This document shows positions 1 to 9,187 of a stretch of DNA of 64,000 nucleotides, in pieces. The notes beneath the pieces are model-generated. The model did no database searches and was not told where the DNA came from. It worked only from the letters and a program-made list of their open reading frames with translations. Position numbers and translations under genes: made by a program. Within the stretch, counting starts at the first letter, position 1. Each line of letters starts with the position of its first letter. Source of the stretch: a bacterium (lineage in GTDB: Bacteria > Pseudomonadota > Alphaproteobacteria > Caulobacterales > Caulobacteraceae); the NCBI GenBank assembly GCA_030824495.1, contig JAVBXP010000014.1, positions 28,817 to 92,816 on the forward strand. Reading direction: 5' to 3'.

Positions 1-131
1 GTTGCTACCGGCTTGAAGGCCCCGGGGCGCAGTTGTTCTCGAAGATCGAAGGCGACTACTTCGCCATCCTGGGCCTGCCCCTGATAGGTTTGCTCGACCT
101 GTTCCGCCGTCACGGCGTGCTGGCGGCATGA
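1..131 (+). CDS. maf: Maf-family nucleotide pyrophosphatase, C-terminal end only
   Basis: The window opens inside a gene read in frame from base 3, giving 42 residues before the TGA at 129-131. The piece contains [19 protein letters not shown], which is the characteristic end of Maf/YhdE proteins, house-cleaning enzymes that hydrolyse non-canonical nucleoside triphosphates. Its stop overlaps the aroE start in an ATGA (128-131), so the two genes are translationally coupled. The start and catalytic part lie outside the window, so only the family can be assigned. Confidence 0.8.
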   Translation, partial: CYRLEGPGAQLFSKIEGDYFAILGLPLIGLLDLFRRHGVLAA

Positions 132-970
132 GCATTTCCGGCGTGACCCGGGTCGCCGGCGTGGTCGGCCGGCCGATCAGCCATTCCATGAGCCCGATCC
201 TGCACAACGCCTGGCTGGCGGCGGCGGGCGTGGACGGGGTTTATGTGCCCTTTTCGGTCCAGCCGGGGCGGTTCACCGCCTTCGTCGACTCCCTGCGCGG
301 GGGAACGGTGTCGGGGCTCAATGTCACCCTGCCCTTTAAGGGTGAGGCCTTGGCCCTGGCCGATGTAGCGACTTTCAGGGCGCGGATGGCCGACGCCGCC
401 AATGTGCTGGTGTTTCGCGAAGACGGCACGATCCTGGCCGACAATACCGACGGGCTGGGCATGCTTAGAGCCTTTGGCGAGCAGGCTCCGGGGTTTGATC
501 CGAAGGCCGGCCCGGTGGTGATCCTTGGCGCGGGTGGTGGATCGCGCGGCGCTGCGGCGGCGTTTGTGGAGGCTGGGTGCCACGATGTGCGGGTCGTCAA
601 TCGGACGCTGACCAAGGCCCAGGATATCGCCGAGCCCCTGGGCGCCACGGCCTTCGCGCTGAATGAGGCCGCCAAGGCGTTCGAGGGTGCGATCGCGGTG
701 GTCAACGCCACCTCCGCCGGCCTATCCGGATCGCCGGGCCTGGATCTGCCGCTGGAAGCCACACCGCCCGGCGCAGTCATAATGGACATGGTCTACAAGC
801 CGCTGAAGACCCCATTCCTGGCGCAGGCCGAGGGGTTGGGCAGACAGACGGTTGACGGCCTAGCCATGTTGATCGGCCAGGCGGTTCCTTCATTTGAAGC
901 CTTCTACGGCCAAACACCGCCGGAAAGCGTCGATGTGCGCGCGCTGGCGCTCAAAGCTCTGGGATTCTGA
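128..970 (+). CDS. aroE: shikimate dehydrogenase (NADP+)
   Basis: 280 residues, normal for AroE, which reduces 3-dehydroshikimate to shikimate in the aromatic amino acid pathway (cytosol). Visible landmarks: S-H-S-M-S-P at 18-23 (shikimate-binding serines), the catalytic lysine in N-V-T-L-P-F-K (K71), N-T-D-G at 106-109 with the catalytic aspartate, a nucleotide-binding G-A-G-G-G-S-R-G at 134-141 and N-R-T at 158-160 (NADP phosphate clamp). The C-terminal helix has G-Q-A-x-x-S-F-E. The ATG overlaps the maf stop, and coaE begins one base after the aroE stop, so this is a tightly packed operon. Confidence 0.95.
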   Translation: MSISGVTRVAGVVGRPISHSMSPILHNAWLAAAGVDGVYVPFSVQPGRFTAFVDSLRGGTVSGLNVTLPFKGEALALADVATFRARMADAANVLVFREDGTILADNTDGLGMLRAFGEQAPGFDPKAGPVVILGAGGGSRGAAAAFVEAGCHDVRVVNRTLTKAQDIAEPLGATAFALNEAAKAFEGAIAVVNATSAGLSGSPGLDLPLEATPPGAVIMDMVYKPLKTPFLAQAEGLGRQTVDGLAMLIGQAVPSFEAFYGQTPPESVDVRALALKALGF

Positions 971-971
971 A

Positions 972-1610
972 ATGCTGATCATCGGACTGACCGGCTCCAT
1001 CGGCATGGGCAAGTCGACGACCGCGGCGATGTTCCGCGATGCAGGGGTGCCGGTCTACGACGCCGACGCCGCCGTGGCTGACCTCTATCAGGTGGGCGGC
1101 GCGGCCGTGGCCCCGCTGGAGGCGGCGTTTCCCGGCGTGACCAAGGACGGCGCGGTGGACCGCGAGGCCCTGCGGACGCGGGTCCTGGGCGATGACGAGG
1201 CGATGGGGCGCCTGAACAAGATCGTCCATCCCCTGGTCGGCGCTGACCGGGTGCAGTTCTTCAAGGCCGCTGAAGAAGCCGGCGCCGACATGGTCGTGCT
1301 GGATATCCCGCTGATCTACGAGACCGGCGGCGAGGCGAATATGGACGCGGTGGTGGTGGTCTCGGCCCCGGAAAGCCAACAACGGGAGCGGGTGCTGGCC
1401 CGGCCCGGCATGACGGCCGATCGTCTGGACGCCATTCTGGCGCGGCAGATGCACGACAGCGAAAAGCGGGCGCGGGCCCATTTCGTGGTCGATACCGGTC
1501 GCGGTCTGGAGCCGGCGCGCGAGCAAGTCACAGAGATCATCGCCGTCATGCGTGATCCACAGCGTAGGCCACCGCGACGTCTCGCCTCCCTTGATGGCCA
1601 GGCCAAATAA
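972..1610 (+). CDS. coaE: dephospho-CoA kinase
   Basis: 212 residues; phosphorylates dephospho-CoA in the last step of coenzyme A synthesis. The N-terminus reads [16 protein letters not shown], a P-loop (8-15) exactly where CoaE proteins have it, which fixes the start at 972 although the frame is open back to 894 inside aroE. The V-x-D-A-D segment near residue 30 (base/substrate aspartate) and the L-D-I-P-L-I-Y-E segment near 112 are family hallmarks. One base separates it from aroE; dnaQ follows 15 bases downstream. The C-terminal tail is basic and Pro/Arg-rich. Confidence 0.94.
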   Translation: MLIIGLTGSIGMGKSTTAAMFRDAGVPVYDADAAVADLYQVGGAAVAPLEAAFPGVTKDGAVDREALRTRVLGDDEAMGRLNKIVHPLVGADRVQFFKAAEEAGADMVVLDIPLIYETGGEANMDAVVVVSAPESQQRERVLARPGMTADRLDAILARQMHDSEKRARAHFVVDTGRGLEPAREQVTEIIAVMRDPQRRPPRRLASLDGQAK

Positions 1611-1625
1611 GGCGATCTAGACCTT

Positions 1626-2333
1626 ATGGCGCGTGAGATCGTTCTAGACACCGAAACCACGGGCTTCGAGCCGCAGATGGGCCACAAGCTGGTCGAACTC
1701 GCGTGCCTGGAGATCGAGGATTACCTGCCCACGGGCCGGAGTTTCCACGTCTATATCGACCCCGAACGTGACATGCCGCCTGAGGCCGAGAAGGTTCACG
1801 GCCTGTCGGCCACCTTCCTGCGCGGCAAGCCCAAATTCCGCGATAAGGAGATCCACCAGGACTTCCTGGAGTTTGTCGGCGACTCCCCGATCATCGCCCA
1901 TAACGCCACCTTCGACCGCACCTTCGTGAACTATGAGCTGCAGGGCCTTGGCCTTGCGCCGCTGCATGAAGATCGCTGGATCGACACCCTGGCGATCGCC
2001 CGGAAGAAGTTTCCGGGCATGCACAACTCGCTCGACGCGCTGTGCAAGCGGTTCAAGATCTCGCTGAGCGACCGGGAAAAGCACGGCGCCTTGATCGACG
2101 CCCGACTGCTGGCAGGGGTTTATCTGGAGCTGAAGGGCGGCCGCGCCCTGACGCTGGAACTGACCACGCATGCTATGGCCGCCCAGGCCGTCGCCATCGC
2201 TAGGGCCGGGTCCTACGGCGCCCGCCCGCGCCCCCTGCCCTTCCGCTCAACCGACGCCGAACGCGAGCTGCACGCCAGCTTCATCCGTAATGTCGTGAAG
2301 AGCGACGAGCTTTGGAAAAAGCACGGACTCTGA
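1626..2333 (+). CDS. dnaQ: DNA polymerase III epsilon subunit, 3'-5' exonuclease
   Basis: 235 residues, the proofreading subunit of the replicative polymerase. It is a DEDDh exonuclease: Exo I D-T-E-T-T-G (8-13, D8 and E10 metal ligands), Exo II H-N-A-T-F-D (92-97, D97) and Exo III with H153 and D158 in K-H-G-A-L-I-D-A. The remaining C-terminal segment, about 70 residues, is the usual tether to the alpha subunit. It is the last gene of the maf-aroE-coaE-dnaQ string; the convergent cation transporter gene ends only six bases beyond its stop. Confidence 0.95.
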   Translation: MAREIVLDTETTGFEPQMGHKLVELACLEIEDYLPTGRSFHVYIDPERDMPPEAEKVHGLSATFLRGKPKFRDKEIHQDFLEFVGDSPIIAHNATFDRTFVNYELQGLGLAPLHEDRWIDTLAIARKKFPGMHNSLDALCKRFKISLSDREKHGALIDARLLAGVYLELKGGRALTLELTTHAMAAQAVAIARAGSYGARPRPLPFRSTDAERELHASFIRNVVKSDELWKKHGL

Positions 2334-2339
2334 AGACCC

Positions 2340-3329
2340 TTAGATCCAGCGCTTGTCGGCGGTGAAGTCGACGGTCAGCCAATAGCCTGGGCTCGCGCCG
2401 CCCATAGCCGCGGCGATCTCGGCGCGGATCGCGTCCAATCGATCAAAATTGGTCTCGGTGTCGCCAGAGGGCGCGACCAAGCCGATCTCGATGAACTGTT
2501 GGCGACCCGATTTCACGACATGAGAGTCATAGTCCACGAACCCATGTCGCTCGGCGACCTCCTTGGCCAGTTGGCTGATCTTCTCGTCCAGGTCGCTGGG
2601 CGTGATCATCAGGATGTCGCGACCGGCCTTCCAGATCGTCATTAGCGGGAACGGGAACAGGCACAGGGCGATGATCAGCAAGATCAAGGGGTCGGCATAG
2701 GGCGCGAAGCGCGCAGCTCCTGTCTGGGTGAGCAAACCGCCGACCACGAAGCTGAAGCACAGGCCGGTGCTGAGCACCCCGCCCATGAACCAAGACCGGG
2801 CGTCGACATCGAGCATCTGCGAGCCGAGATGGCGGGCTGAACGGCGGATATAGGCGAAAAAGATGAAGTTGATGACGCTGCTGACGCCGGCATAGATCGC
2901 CCCGACGCCGAACTGGAGCTCTCGGCCGCCGACGATCAGGCCGTTGAGACCGTCGATGAAGGCGTAGATGCAGGCGAAGGCTAGGATCAGGCCGTTCAGC
3001 AGGGCGAGCATCGGCTCCAAGTGCCAATAGCCGTACTGGAAGCGGTCGTCGTCGCCGCGCGAGATCAGCCGCACGGTCAGCAAGGCGACCCCGGTCATGG
3101 CCGCGTCGATGAGATCGTAGAAGCCGTCGAACATCACCGACTTGGAGCTGATCCACAGCCCGAACCCGATACTGGTCACCGCCAGGATGATGGTGACCGT
3201 CATTGAGGTCAGCAGCAGGCGCTGTTCTTTGGCCGAGGAGTGCAGCGTCACGTCCGACTTGCGCAGGATTGACCGGCGCATCCTTTGCTGACGGAGCCGG
3301 ACAGGCGCTTGCAGTCCGGAGGCTTTCAA
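2340..3329 (-). CDS. cation diffusion facilitator (CDF) family transporter
   Basis: 329 residues with about six hydrophobic segments (roughly 41-62, 75-92, 107-128, 141-161, 181-202, 212-230) and a soluble C-terminal domain. The TM2 metal-site pattern F-D-x-x-x-D-x-x-D is at 67-75 and a second acidic pair D-V-D-A-R-S-W sits at 174-180 in TM5, matching the cation_efflux family that exports divalent metals such as Zn2+, Fe2+ or Mn2+ in exchange for protons. The canonical TM5 histidine is replaced by aspartate, so the metal is not predictable. The start is uncertain: the first 30 residues are basic and in-frame Met17 is an alternative. Confidence 0.83.
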   Translation of the reverse strand: MKASGLQAPVRLRQQRMRRSILRKSDVTLHSSAKEQRLLLTSMTVTIILAVTSIGFGLWISSKSVMFDGFYDLIDAAMTGVALLTVRLISRGDDDRFQYGYWHLEPMLALLNGLILAFACIYAFIDGLNGLIVGGRELQFGVGAIYAGVSSVINFIFFAYIRRSARHLGSQMLDVDARSWFMGGVLSTGLCFSFVVGGLLTQTGAARFAPYADPLILLIIALCLFPFPLMTIWKAGRDILMITPSDLDEKISQLAKEVAERHGFVDYDSHVVKSGRQQFIEIGLVAPSGDTETNFDRLDAIRAEIAAAMGGASPGYWLTVDFTADKRWI

Positions 3330-3384
3330 CCTCGGCTAGATGAACCCATCTGGCGCACGGCGCCTAGGGGGGAAGGCCGGCCTG

Positions 3385-4233
3385 CTAAGAACCGCGGCCG
3401 TAGGCCCAGCGGCGGTCGGCGAAATCGAACGACCAGCTATCGCCCACCATCAGATTGGCCCCGAGGGCGAGGTCCGGGAAATCCGGAACCAGGGCCTTGG
3501 ACCGGGACATGTCCACCGCCACCACCGCGACGTCATGGAAGTCACGGCCGCAGAACGAGAGCTTGCTGGCGACATAGAGGCTGACCGGCATGCCGATGGA
3601 CGTGACATCGGCGCCGGGCGGCAGCTTGCGGACGAAGCGGAACACTTCGGGGTGGGCTGCGATGAAGGCGGCGTCGCCGACGGTGGTGCTGGCCCCGGTG
3701 TCCCAGGCCGCCTTGACGTGGACCCCGGGAAGATCGACTGGCACCCGGATCATCCGGGTCGTGACCTCGAACGGCTCCGCGCAGGATCGGCTGGAAGCCG
3801 GCCAGCCGCGCCGCAACTCGTTGCGCCGGAAGTCGAAGGTGAAGGCGCCCAATCGCTGGAAGTATTCCAGCCCGATGATGCTGTGGTCGAACGGGCTGTC
3901 GGCGACGGCCGCCGGAACGTCCTGCAGCTTGAACTGGCCAAAGCTCAGGGCGCCCAGCCGAACCTCTCGGGTCGGAAGCGGCAGGCCGTTGGCGCCCATC
4001 ACCCCGCCGACGCCTTGCGCCGGATAGGCTTCAAACTCGGGCCGGGGCCGCAGGCCCACGCCATAGGACCCGGTGTCGAGCTGGCAGAGCTCGAGCACCT
4101 GGTCGACCATGCACTCGACAAAGAAGCGGTTGTCGTGGCGCGAAAAGGCCGCGACCTGCTGGGCCATGGCGCTGGCGGGTATCGACAGGAGAGCAGTGGC
4201 CAGGATCGCGGCGGCGCGGCGCGTGAAACTCAT
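3385..4233 (-). CDS. secreted retropepsin-like aspartic protease with two DTG half-sites
   Basis: 282 residues beginning with a clear signal peptide (M-S-F-T-R-R then a hydrophobic stretch ending A-S-A-M-A-Q), so it is exported. Two aspartic protease signatures are visible, L-D-T-G-S at 52-56 and W-D-T-G-A at 177-181. Each is followed later by a glycine-plus-hydrophobic segment and an F-D-F strand (near 121-134 and near 260), i.e. two similar halves. An upstream in-frame ATG at 4440 would overlap the mechanosensitive channel gene and put 69 unlikely residues before the signal peptide, so I chose 4233. Substrate unknown. Confidence 0.72.
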   Translation of the reverse strand: MSFTRRAAAILATALLSIPASAMAQQVAAFSRHDNRFFVECMVDQVLELCQLDTGSYGVGLRPRPEFEAYPAQGVGGVMGANGLPLPTREVRLGALSFGQFKLQDVPAAVADSPFDHSIIGLEYFQRLGAFTFDFRRNELRRGWPASSRSCAEPFEVTTRMIRVPVDLPGVHVKAAWDTGASTTVGDAAFIAAHPEVFRFVRKLPPGADVTSIGMPVSLYVASKLSFCGRDFHDVAVVAVDMSRSKALVPDFPDLALGANLMVGDSWSFDFADRRWAYGRGS

Positions 4234-4285
4234 CGGCCAAGCCTGAGCTCGATTGATGGCGCGAGTTTGTCTCTGGCGATTTGCG

Positions 4286-5317
4286 TCAGGCCTGCTTTTC
4301 ACGTCGGCGGGGTTCGGCGTCGCGGGCTCGGCTGTTGCGGACGGCGTCATCGAACACTGCAGCGGCCGCGTCATTGGGCGCTGTCTCGACGATGGGCTCA
4401 GGCGGAGGGGCGCGCCGCCGATCAGCCATGTCGAGGACATGAAGTGCGTGATCGCCCTCCTGACCGAAAAGACTGCGAAGCCTTAGGTCCAATTGCGGTG
4501 AGGAATTGTTGATCCCAGCGGCCCGCAGGGCTTCATGCACAGCCCAGGTGTAGGCGGCGCGCAGCGACGAAGGATGTCGCGAGGATTCCAGCGTCGGCCA
4601 GACAATGAGCTCGAAATCCAGCCCTTCTCCGCTGAAGTTGGTCAGCCACACCTGGGTCTTGCGATCGGGGCGATCGGGGGCGGTGAACGGCAAGGCGTGG
4701 GCCGCGGCCATCACCACGTCCCGCACGACGGCCTTGTCGGCCTCCTCAGCGACCGAGAAAGCCACGTGGATCCGCCCTGATTGATCGTCGTAGGTCCAGT
4801 TGATCACCTGGCTCTGCATGAACTTGGAATTGGGAATGACCACGTTGAGGTCGTCATTGGTTCGCATGCGGGTCGCCCGCGGGCCGATCTCGACGACCTC
4901 GCCGCGCAGGCCGCTTTCCAGTTCGATGAAGTCTCCGACCTGGATCGTGGGGTCGAAGATCAGCACCAGACCGGACACGAACTCCTTTACGACACCTTGC
5001 AGACCAAGGCCTGCCCCGACCCCGATGGCGCCCGCAAACACGGTGAAGGAGTTGAGATCGACGCCCAAGGTGGCGAGGCCGGCGACCAGCCCCGCCACCA
5101 TCAGGGCATACCCGACCACCTTTTCGAAGATGTAGATCAGCGGCGACCCGGCCTTGGCGTGGCGACGCAGGCGCTCGAGCCCCTTCTGCATGAGCTGGAC
5201 CAGCAGGTAGGTCGCGCCCACGATGGCGATGGCGGCCACAACCCGCCCGCTGATGGCGATCAAGGCGCCCGACCCCAGCCACTCGCGGACGGCCTCGAGG
5301 GGACTGGCTTTGCTCAT
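4286..5317 (-). CDS. MscS-family small-conductance mechanosensitive channel
   Basis: 343 residues. Three hydrophobic helices (about 22-44, 64-84, 91-121) lead into the glycine/alanine-rich pore helix G-A-I-G-V-G-A-G-L-G-L-Q, then F-D-P-T-I-Q-V-G-D-F-I and the beta domain with G-x-V-x-x-I-G-x-R-A-T-R-M and I-P-N-S-K-F. This is the MscS core, an inner-membrane channel releasing solutes on hypo-osmotic shock. The last 50 residues are Ala/Arg/Glu-rich and look disordered. The protease gene starts 52 bases past its stop in the same orientation. Confidence 0.9.
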   Translation of the reverse strand: MSKASPLEAVREWLGSGALIAISGRVVAAIAIVGATYLLVQLMQKGLERLRRHAKAGSPLIYIFEKVVGYALMVAGLVAGLATLGVDLNSFTVFAGAIGVGAGLGLQGVVKEFVSGLVLIFDPTIQVGDFIELESGLRGEVVEIGPRATRMRTNDDLNVVIPNSKFMQSQVINWTYDDQSGRIHVAFSVAEEADKAVVRDVVMAAAHALPFTAPDRPDRKTQVWLTNFSGEGLDFELIVWPTLESSRHPSSLRAAYTWAVHEALRAAGINNSSPQLDLRLRSLFGQEGDHALHVLDMADRRRAPPPEPIVETAPNDAAAAVFDDAVRNSRARDAEPRRREKQA

Positions 5318-5415
5318 GGGCGCGCTCCCGGGGTCTCGCTCGATCCTTGGGAGTCTATGAATGCGCGGATGCAGCCGGGTTGCCCATTCGGGGAAACCCT
5401 AAGTCGCGCGGGCGG

Positions 5416-5913
5416 TTACGGGCGCTGAAGCGCCAGGTAGATGCTGTCGCACCAAGTCTCACCGACCAGCAAGGTGCGCTCGGCCCGGCCGGTCTCGACG
5501 AAGCCTAGGCGGCCCAGGACCGCGAGGGATCCGGCGTTTCGCGGGTCGACGTCGGCGATGAGCTCGGGGATCGGATAGTTGGCGAAGACGCTGGCGATCA
5601 CCGCCTCCAGAGCCTCGCGGGCCAGGCCGCGTCCCCAGTAGTCCCTATGCAGGATGAAACCGATTTCAGGCAGCTGGTAGAAGCCAGCCTTGCCGATCAC
5701 CATGCCCTGATGCTCGACCACGAAGTCGTGGCTGGTTTCGGGCGCCGCGCCGATCATGTCCTGCAGCCAGGCGCGGGTGGTCTCTAGTTCCTGGTGCGCC
5801 GGCGTCGACCAGAACCGCATCGCTTCAGTATCGCTGAGGACAGCGTGCAGGCCGTCGAGATCGCCCTCCCGTGCGGGGCGGAGCCGAAGGCGCGAGGTGT
5901 GAAGCTCGGTCAT
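5416..5913 (-). CDS. GNAT-family N-acetyltransferase (RimJ/RimL type)
   Basis: 165 residues from the ATG at 5913, beginning T-S-R-L-R-L-R-P as RimJ/RimL-type acetyltransferases do. The acetyl-CoA loop is in the Y-W-G-R-G-L-A-R-E-A segment near residue 95, followed by N-A-G-S-L-A-V-L-G-R-L-G-F, the usual motif B. It transfers acetyl from acetyl-CoA to an amine, often a protein N-terminus; the substrate cannot be read from sequence. The frame is open further upstream to 6258 but that part runs antisense-like through secB and is not coding. Confidence 0.85.
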   Translation of the reverse strand: MTELHTSRLRLRPAREGDLDGLHAVLSDTEAMRFWSTPAHQELETTRAWLQDMIGAAPETSHDFVVEHQGMVIGKAGFYQLPEIGFILHRDYWGRGLAREALEAVIASVFANYPIPELIADVDPRNAGSLAVLGRLGFVETGRAERTLLVGETWCDSIYLALQRP

Positions 5914-6001
5914 TGAAGAACACCGAGGCTTTGAAAAGAAAGGGAAAATAACTCGCCCTCCCCGCCTGGCCGCTGGCCCGACAGGGAGGATGAGAAAAGC
6001 T

Positions 6002-6499
6002 TTAGGCGTTGCCGACCGTCTCGCCGCCCAGGCCCTGGGCCTTGCGCGCGGCGTAGACGCCGCCGAAATCGATCGGGTCCAGCATGAAGGGCGGATAGCC
6101 GCCGTCGGCAGTGACGCCGGCGATGATCTGGCGGGCGAACGGGAACATGAAGCGCGGGCACTCGACCAGCAGGACGGGCTCCAGCTCTTCCTGGCTGACG
6201 CCGGTGATCTGGAAGACGCCGCCGTAGAGCAGTTCGACGTGGAAGACCGGGCCGTCATCGCGCGTGGCGCGGGCCGAGAGCTTCAGGTCGACTTCGAACA
6301 GGCCGTCTTCGCGGCCGCGGGCGTTCATTTCGACGCCCATCTCGATTTGCGGCTGGGTGGTGTTCTGGGCGCGCAGGGTTTCGGGGGCGCGGGGATTCTC
6401 GAAGGACAGGTCGCGGACGAACTGGGCCAGGATGCGGATGCCGGGTTCGGGCGCATCCGCTCCGTTGGTCTCGGGGCCGGCGGCGTCGGTATCGGTCAT
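6002..6499 (-). CDS. secB: protein-export chaperone SecB
   Basis: 165 residues from the ATG at 6499. SecB is a homotetrameric cytosolic chaperone that keeps preproteins unfolded and hands them to SecA. Recognisable pieces are [10 protein letters not shown] (near 28-37), the acidic [10 protein letters not shown] segment and the [13 protein letters not shown] region followed by [14 protein letters not shown] longer start at 6535 has a better AGGA ribosome-binding site, so the exact start is open. It is divergent from a Tim44-like gene, a common alphaproteobacterial arrangement. Confidence 0.93.
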   Translation of the reverse strand: MTDTDAAGPETNGADAPEPGIRILAQFVRDLSFENPRAPETLRAQNTTQPQIEMGVEMNARGREDGLFEVDLKLSARATRDDGPVFHVELLYGGVFQITGVSQEELEPVLLVECPRFMFPFARQIIAGVTADGGYPPFMLDPIDFGGVYAARKAQGLGGETVGNA

Positions 6500-6651
6500 A
6501 TTGAGGAAAATCCGGTTGATTGGACGCTCATTCACGTCCTGTTGTGGCGCGGGCTGCTAACATGTGGCCTAAGCCGTGGCAACGTCGCCCCCTGACGAGG
6601 GCGTGTCGCTGCCCTATATTGAATGTTCAACGTCCAGCGAGCCCCAAGAAG

Positions 6652-7263
6652 TTGCAAGTCCTAGAACTGATCATTTTCGCCGGCTTGGCCGGGGTCGTGC
6701 TTTACCAGCTCTACGCGGTGCTGGGTCGGCGCGTGGGACGGCAGCCCGAGGACACGCCCGCTGCTGACGCCGTTACTAGCGGTGCGCGCCAGGCGCCCGC
6801 GCTGGATCCGGCTGACGACGGCGTGGGTCTGACCGGCCTGCCGGCGATCAAGCATCATGACCCGTCATTCGACCTGTCGCGGTTCCTCGGTGGCTCCAAA
6901 AGCGCCTACGAGATGGTGGTTCGCGCCTTCGCCGCCGGCGATCGCGAGACGTTGAAGAACCTGCTCGCCCCGCCGGTGATGGCCTCGTTCGAGTCCGTCC
7001 TGGCTGATCGCGAGGCGAGGGGCGTCACCGAAAGCGTGGAATTCCTGCATCCGCCGCGCGCCGACCTGGAGCGCGCGGACCTGCAGGACGACGTCGCCCG
7101 GATCACTGTTCGCTTCCTGGCGGAGTTCCGCAGCCGCACCAAGGGCCCGGAAGGCGAAGCTGTCGACGACAAGCGCACCGCCGAGCTTTGGACCTTCGAG
7201 CGCAGCTTGAAGAGCCGTGACCCGAACTGGATTCTCGTCCACGTGGACGCCGCCGAAGCCTAG
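6652..7263 (+). CDS. Tim44/TimA-like domain protein, membrane-anchored
   Basis: 203 residues from a TTG start at 6652. The N-terminus (V-L-E-L-I-I-F-A-G-L-A-G-V-V-L-Y) is a single membrane anchor; the C-terminal two thirds (about 80-200) match the bacterial Tim44-like domain, e.g. A-F-A-A-G-D-R-E-T-L-K-N-L-L-A and T-A-E-L-W-T-F-E-R near the end. Related proteins bear the fold of the mitochondrial import factor Tim44; the bacterial role is thought to be at the inner membrane but is poorly defined. An upstream ATG in the same frame would add 44 residues of poor quality overlapping secB, so TTG is preferred. Confidence 0.82.
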   Translation: MQVLELIIFAGLAGVVLYQLYAVLGRRVGRQPEDTPAADAVTSGARQAPALDPADDGVGLTGLPAIKHHDPSFDLSRFLGGSKSAYEMVVRAFAAGDRETLKNLLAPPVMASFESVLADREARGVTESVEFLHPPRADLERADLQDDVARITVRFLAEFRSRTKGPEGEAVDDKRTAELWTFERSLKSRDPNWILVHVDAAEA

Positions 7264-7361
7264 AAGGGCCGGCTCGCCGTTTTCCCGCCCCGAACGGGAG
7301 GCTAGAAAACACCTGAAATCCCGGCCATGCCGGGACCTCTGATTCAATCCCGGGGGCGATC

Positions 7362-8537
7362 TTGGTTTCTCGACGCATGACGCAGGGGCTTAGCGGCCAT
7401 CTGGGCAAGCTGAAGCTCGTTCCGGCCTTGATGCTGACGCTGGCCCTCGCCGCCTGCGTGACGCCCAAGGCGGTGCCGCCGCCCGCGCCTCGACCCCAGC
7501 CGCCTCGCCCGGCGCCGACCCAGCCGAGCCCGACGCCGGCGCGCCCAGAGACCTTCGCCGAATTGCCGGGCTGGGCGCAGGACGACCATGCCGCCGGCTA
7601 TGAGGCCTTCCGCACGACCTGCGGCGTCTCCCGCGATCCGGCCATGGGCGAGATCTGCCGCCGGGCCCGGGCCATAGGTCCCCTGGATGGCCCCCGCGCC
7701 AGAGCGTTTTTCGAAGAAAGCTTCCGGCCTGAACTGCTGGTCGGCGAGGGCGTGCTCACCGCCTACTTCTCACCGGAATATGAGGCTCGCGACCGGCCGA
7801 GCGCCGAATTTTCAGCCCCCGTGCGGGGCAAGCCCGCCGACCTGGTGGGATCGGGCATACCTGGCAAGGACGCGCTGCGTCGCACGCCAGACGGCAAGAC
7901 GGCCCCCTATCCCGACCGCGCGGCCATCGAGTCCACGTCGCCGGGCCAGGCTCTGGCCTGGATGCGGCCTGAGGACTTGTTCTTCCTGCAGATCCAGGGA
8001 TCGGGCGTCCTGACCTATCCGAATGGCCGCCGGACCAAGGCGGTGTTCGCCGCGACCAACGGCCGGACTTTTGTCGGCATCGCAAATCCGATGCGTGATC
8101 GCGGGCTGCTGCCGGCCAACAATACATCGGGCGACGCCATTCGCGGATGGCTGGCTGACAATCGCGGCCCCCGCGCCGACGAGGTGATGCGTCTCAATCC
8201 CCGCTACGTGTTCTTTACCCTGGCGCCGGACGACGGCCGCCAGCCGGTTGGGGCGGCGGGTATTCCCCTGCCCCCGGGCCGGGCCATTGCGATCGACACT
8301 GGCCGCAACAGTCTGGGCGAGGTTTTCTTCATCGACGGCGTCGCCCCTACCCTTTCGGGCGCCTTCCCGACCTATCGCCGGACGGTGATGGCCCTGGACA
8401 TGGGCGGGGCGATCAAGGGGCCGGTGCGCGCCGACCTCTATATGGGCCATGGTCCTAGCGCCGGCGCCGAGGCTGGACGGGTGCGCCATACGCTGCGGAT
8501 GCACCGCCTGGTCCCGAAGGTCGGCCCGAACCGGTGA
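7362..8537 (+). CDS. mltA: membrane-bound lytic murein transglycosylase A (MltA), lipoprotein
   Basis: 391 residues from TTG 7362 (ATG 7377 is an alternative). The N-terminal hydrophobic stretch ends in a lipobox L-A-L-A-A-C, then a Pro-rich linker, so the mature enzyme is a lipoprotein facing the periplasm. The MltA domain contains F-F-L-Q-I-Q-G-S-G; the 3D domain carries D312, D325 and D346 with the D-M-G-G-A-I-K-G-P-V-R-A-D-L-Y-M-G segment, where the catalytic aspartate resides. It cleaves peptidoglycan glycan strands to 1,6-anhydro products. Its stop overlaps the Smr gene start in GTGA. Confidence 0.93.
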   Translation: MVSRRMTQGLSGHLGKLKLVPALMLTLALAACVTPKAVPPPAPRPQPPRPAPTQPSPTPARPETFAELPGWAQDDHAAGYEAFRTTCGVSRDPAMGEICRRARAIGPLDGPRARAFFEESFRPELLVGEGVLTAYFSPEYEARDRPSAEFSAPVRGKPADLVGSGIPGKDALRRTPDGKTAPYPDRAAIESTSPGQALAWMRPEDLFFLQIQGSGVLTYPNGRRTKAVFAATNGRTFVGIANPMRDRGLLPANNTSGDAIRGWLADNRGPRADEVMRLNPRYVFFTLAPDDGRQPVGAAGIPLPPGRAIAIDTGRNSLGEVFFIDGVAPTLSGAFPTYRRTVMALDMGGAIKGPVRADLYMGHGPSAGAEAGRVRHTLRMHRLVPKVGPNR

Positions 8538-9109
8538 AACGGCCCATCCGGCCTGAGGAGCAGAAGCTCTGGTCGATGGTCGCAGCCACCGTCCACCGCA
8601 AGCCGGGCCGCAAGGCGCCGCCGCCTGAAGCCGTGATCGCTCCAGCGCCGGCCGCCCAGCCTCAACCCAAGACCCCCGGCCCGCCGCCGGTTCCGGTCTG
8701 GGACGGCGCGCCCTTTACGGTCGGAGAATTGGTCAAGGGCCCGCCGCGCGCCGGATCGCCCCAGCTGCGCAACAGCGGCGAGCGAGACATCGAGCCGCGT
8801 CGCAAGCATCGGATCGCCAAGGAACGCGATGCAATCGGCGCCCGCATCGATTTGCACGGCCTGGATCAGGAACGAGCCCAGGCCGCGCTCGAGGCCTTTG
8901 TGCTACGGGCCTGGGATGAGGGCTATCGCGCGGTTCTGGTGATCACCGGCAAGGGCGCTCGCGGCGGCGGGGTGCTGCGCAAGCGGGCTCCGGAATGGCT
9001 GGCCTCGCCGGCCCTGCGCGGCGTCGTCGCCGGGGTTTCAGAGGCGCACCAACGACACGGCGGCGAGGGCGCGCTTTATGTGGCGCTGAAGTTAAAGCCG
9101 CACGGCTGA
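8534..9109 (+). CDS. Smr-domain protein
   Basis: 191 residues starting with GTG inside the mltA stop (GTGA at 8534-8537), so it is coupled to mltA. Residues 1-100 are Pro/Ala/Lys-rich and low complexity. The C-terminal Smr domain has D-L-H-G (106-109) and T-G-K-G-x-x-G-G-G-V-L-R (138-149), the two conserved motifs. Smr domains are found in MutS2 and stand-alone proteins with nuclease activity on nucleic acid; the cellular role of these short proteobacterial versions is not settled. Confidence 0.9.
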   Translation: MKRPIRPEEQKLWSMVAATVHRKPGRKAPPPEAVIAPAPAAQPQPKTPGPPPVPVWDGAPFTVGELVKGPPRAGSPQLRNSGERDIEPRRKHRIAKERDAIGARIDLHGLDQERAQAALEAFVLRAWDEGYRAVLVITGKGARGGGVLRKRAPEWLASPALRGVVAGVSEAHQRHGGEGALYVALKLKPHG

Positions 9110-9187
9110 GGTCAAATTACCGTTTGGCCCTGGTAAGTTGGGCCCTGGCACCCGACATAGTGGCCAAACAATCAAAGGAAACGTGTC

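Noticed and set aside
894..971. Extended N-terminus for coaE
   Set aside because: Starts inside aroE; the P-loop sits at residue 8 from ATG 972, as in the family.
4234..4440. Upstream start for the double-DTG protease
   Set aside because: Would bury the signal peptide 69 residues inside the protein and overlap the MscS gene by 155 bases.
7320..7334. CCCGGC-CAT-GCCGGG hairpin before mltA
   Set aside because: Only 6 bp, no T-run, in very GC-rich DNA where such hairpins are frequent.
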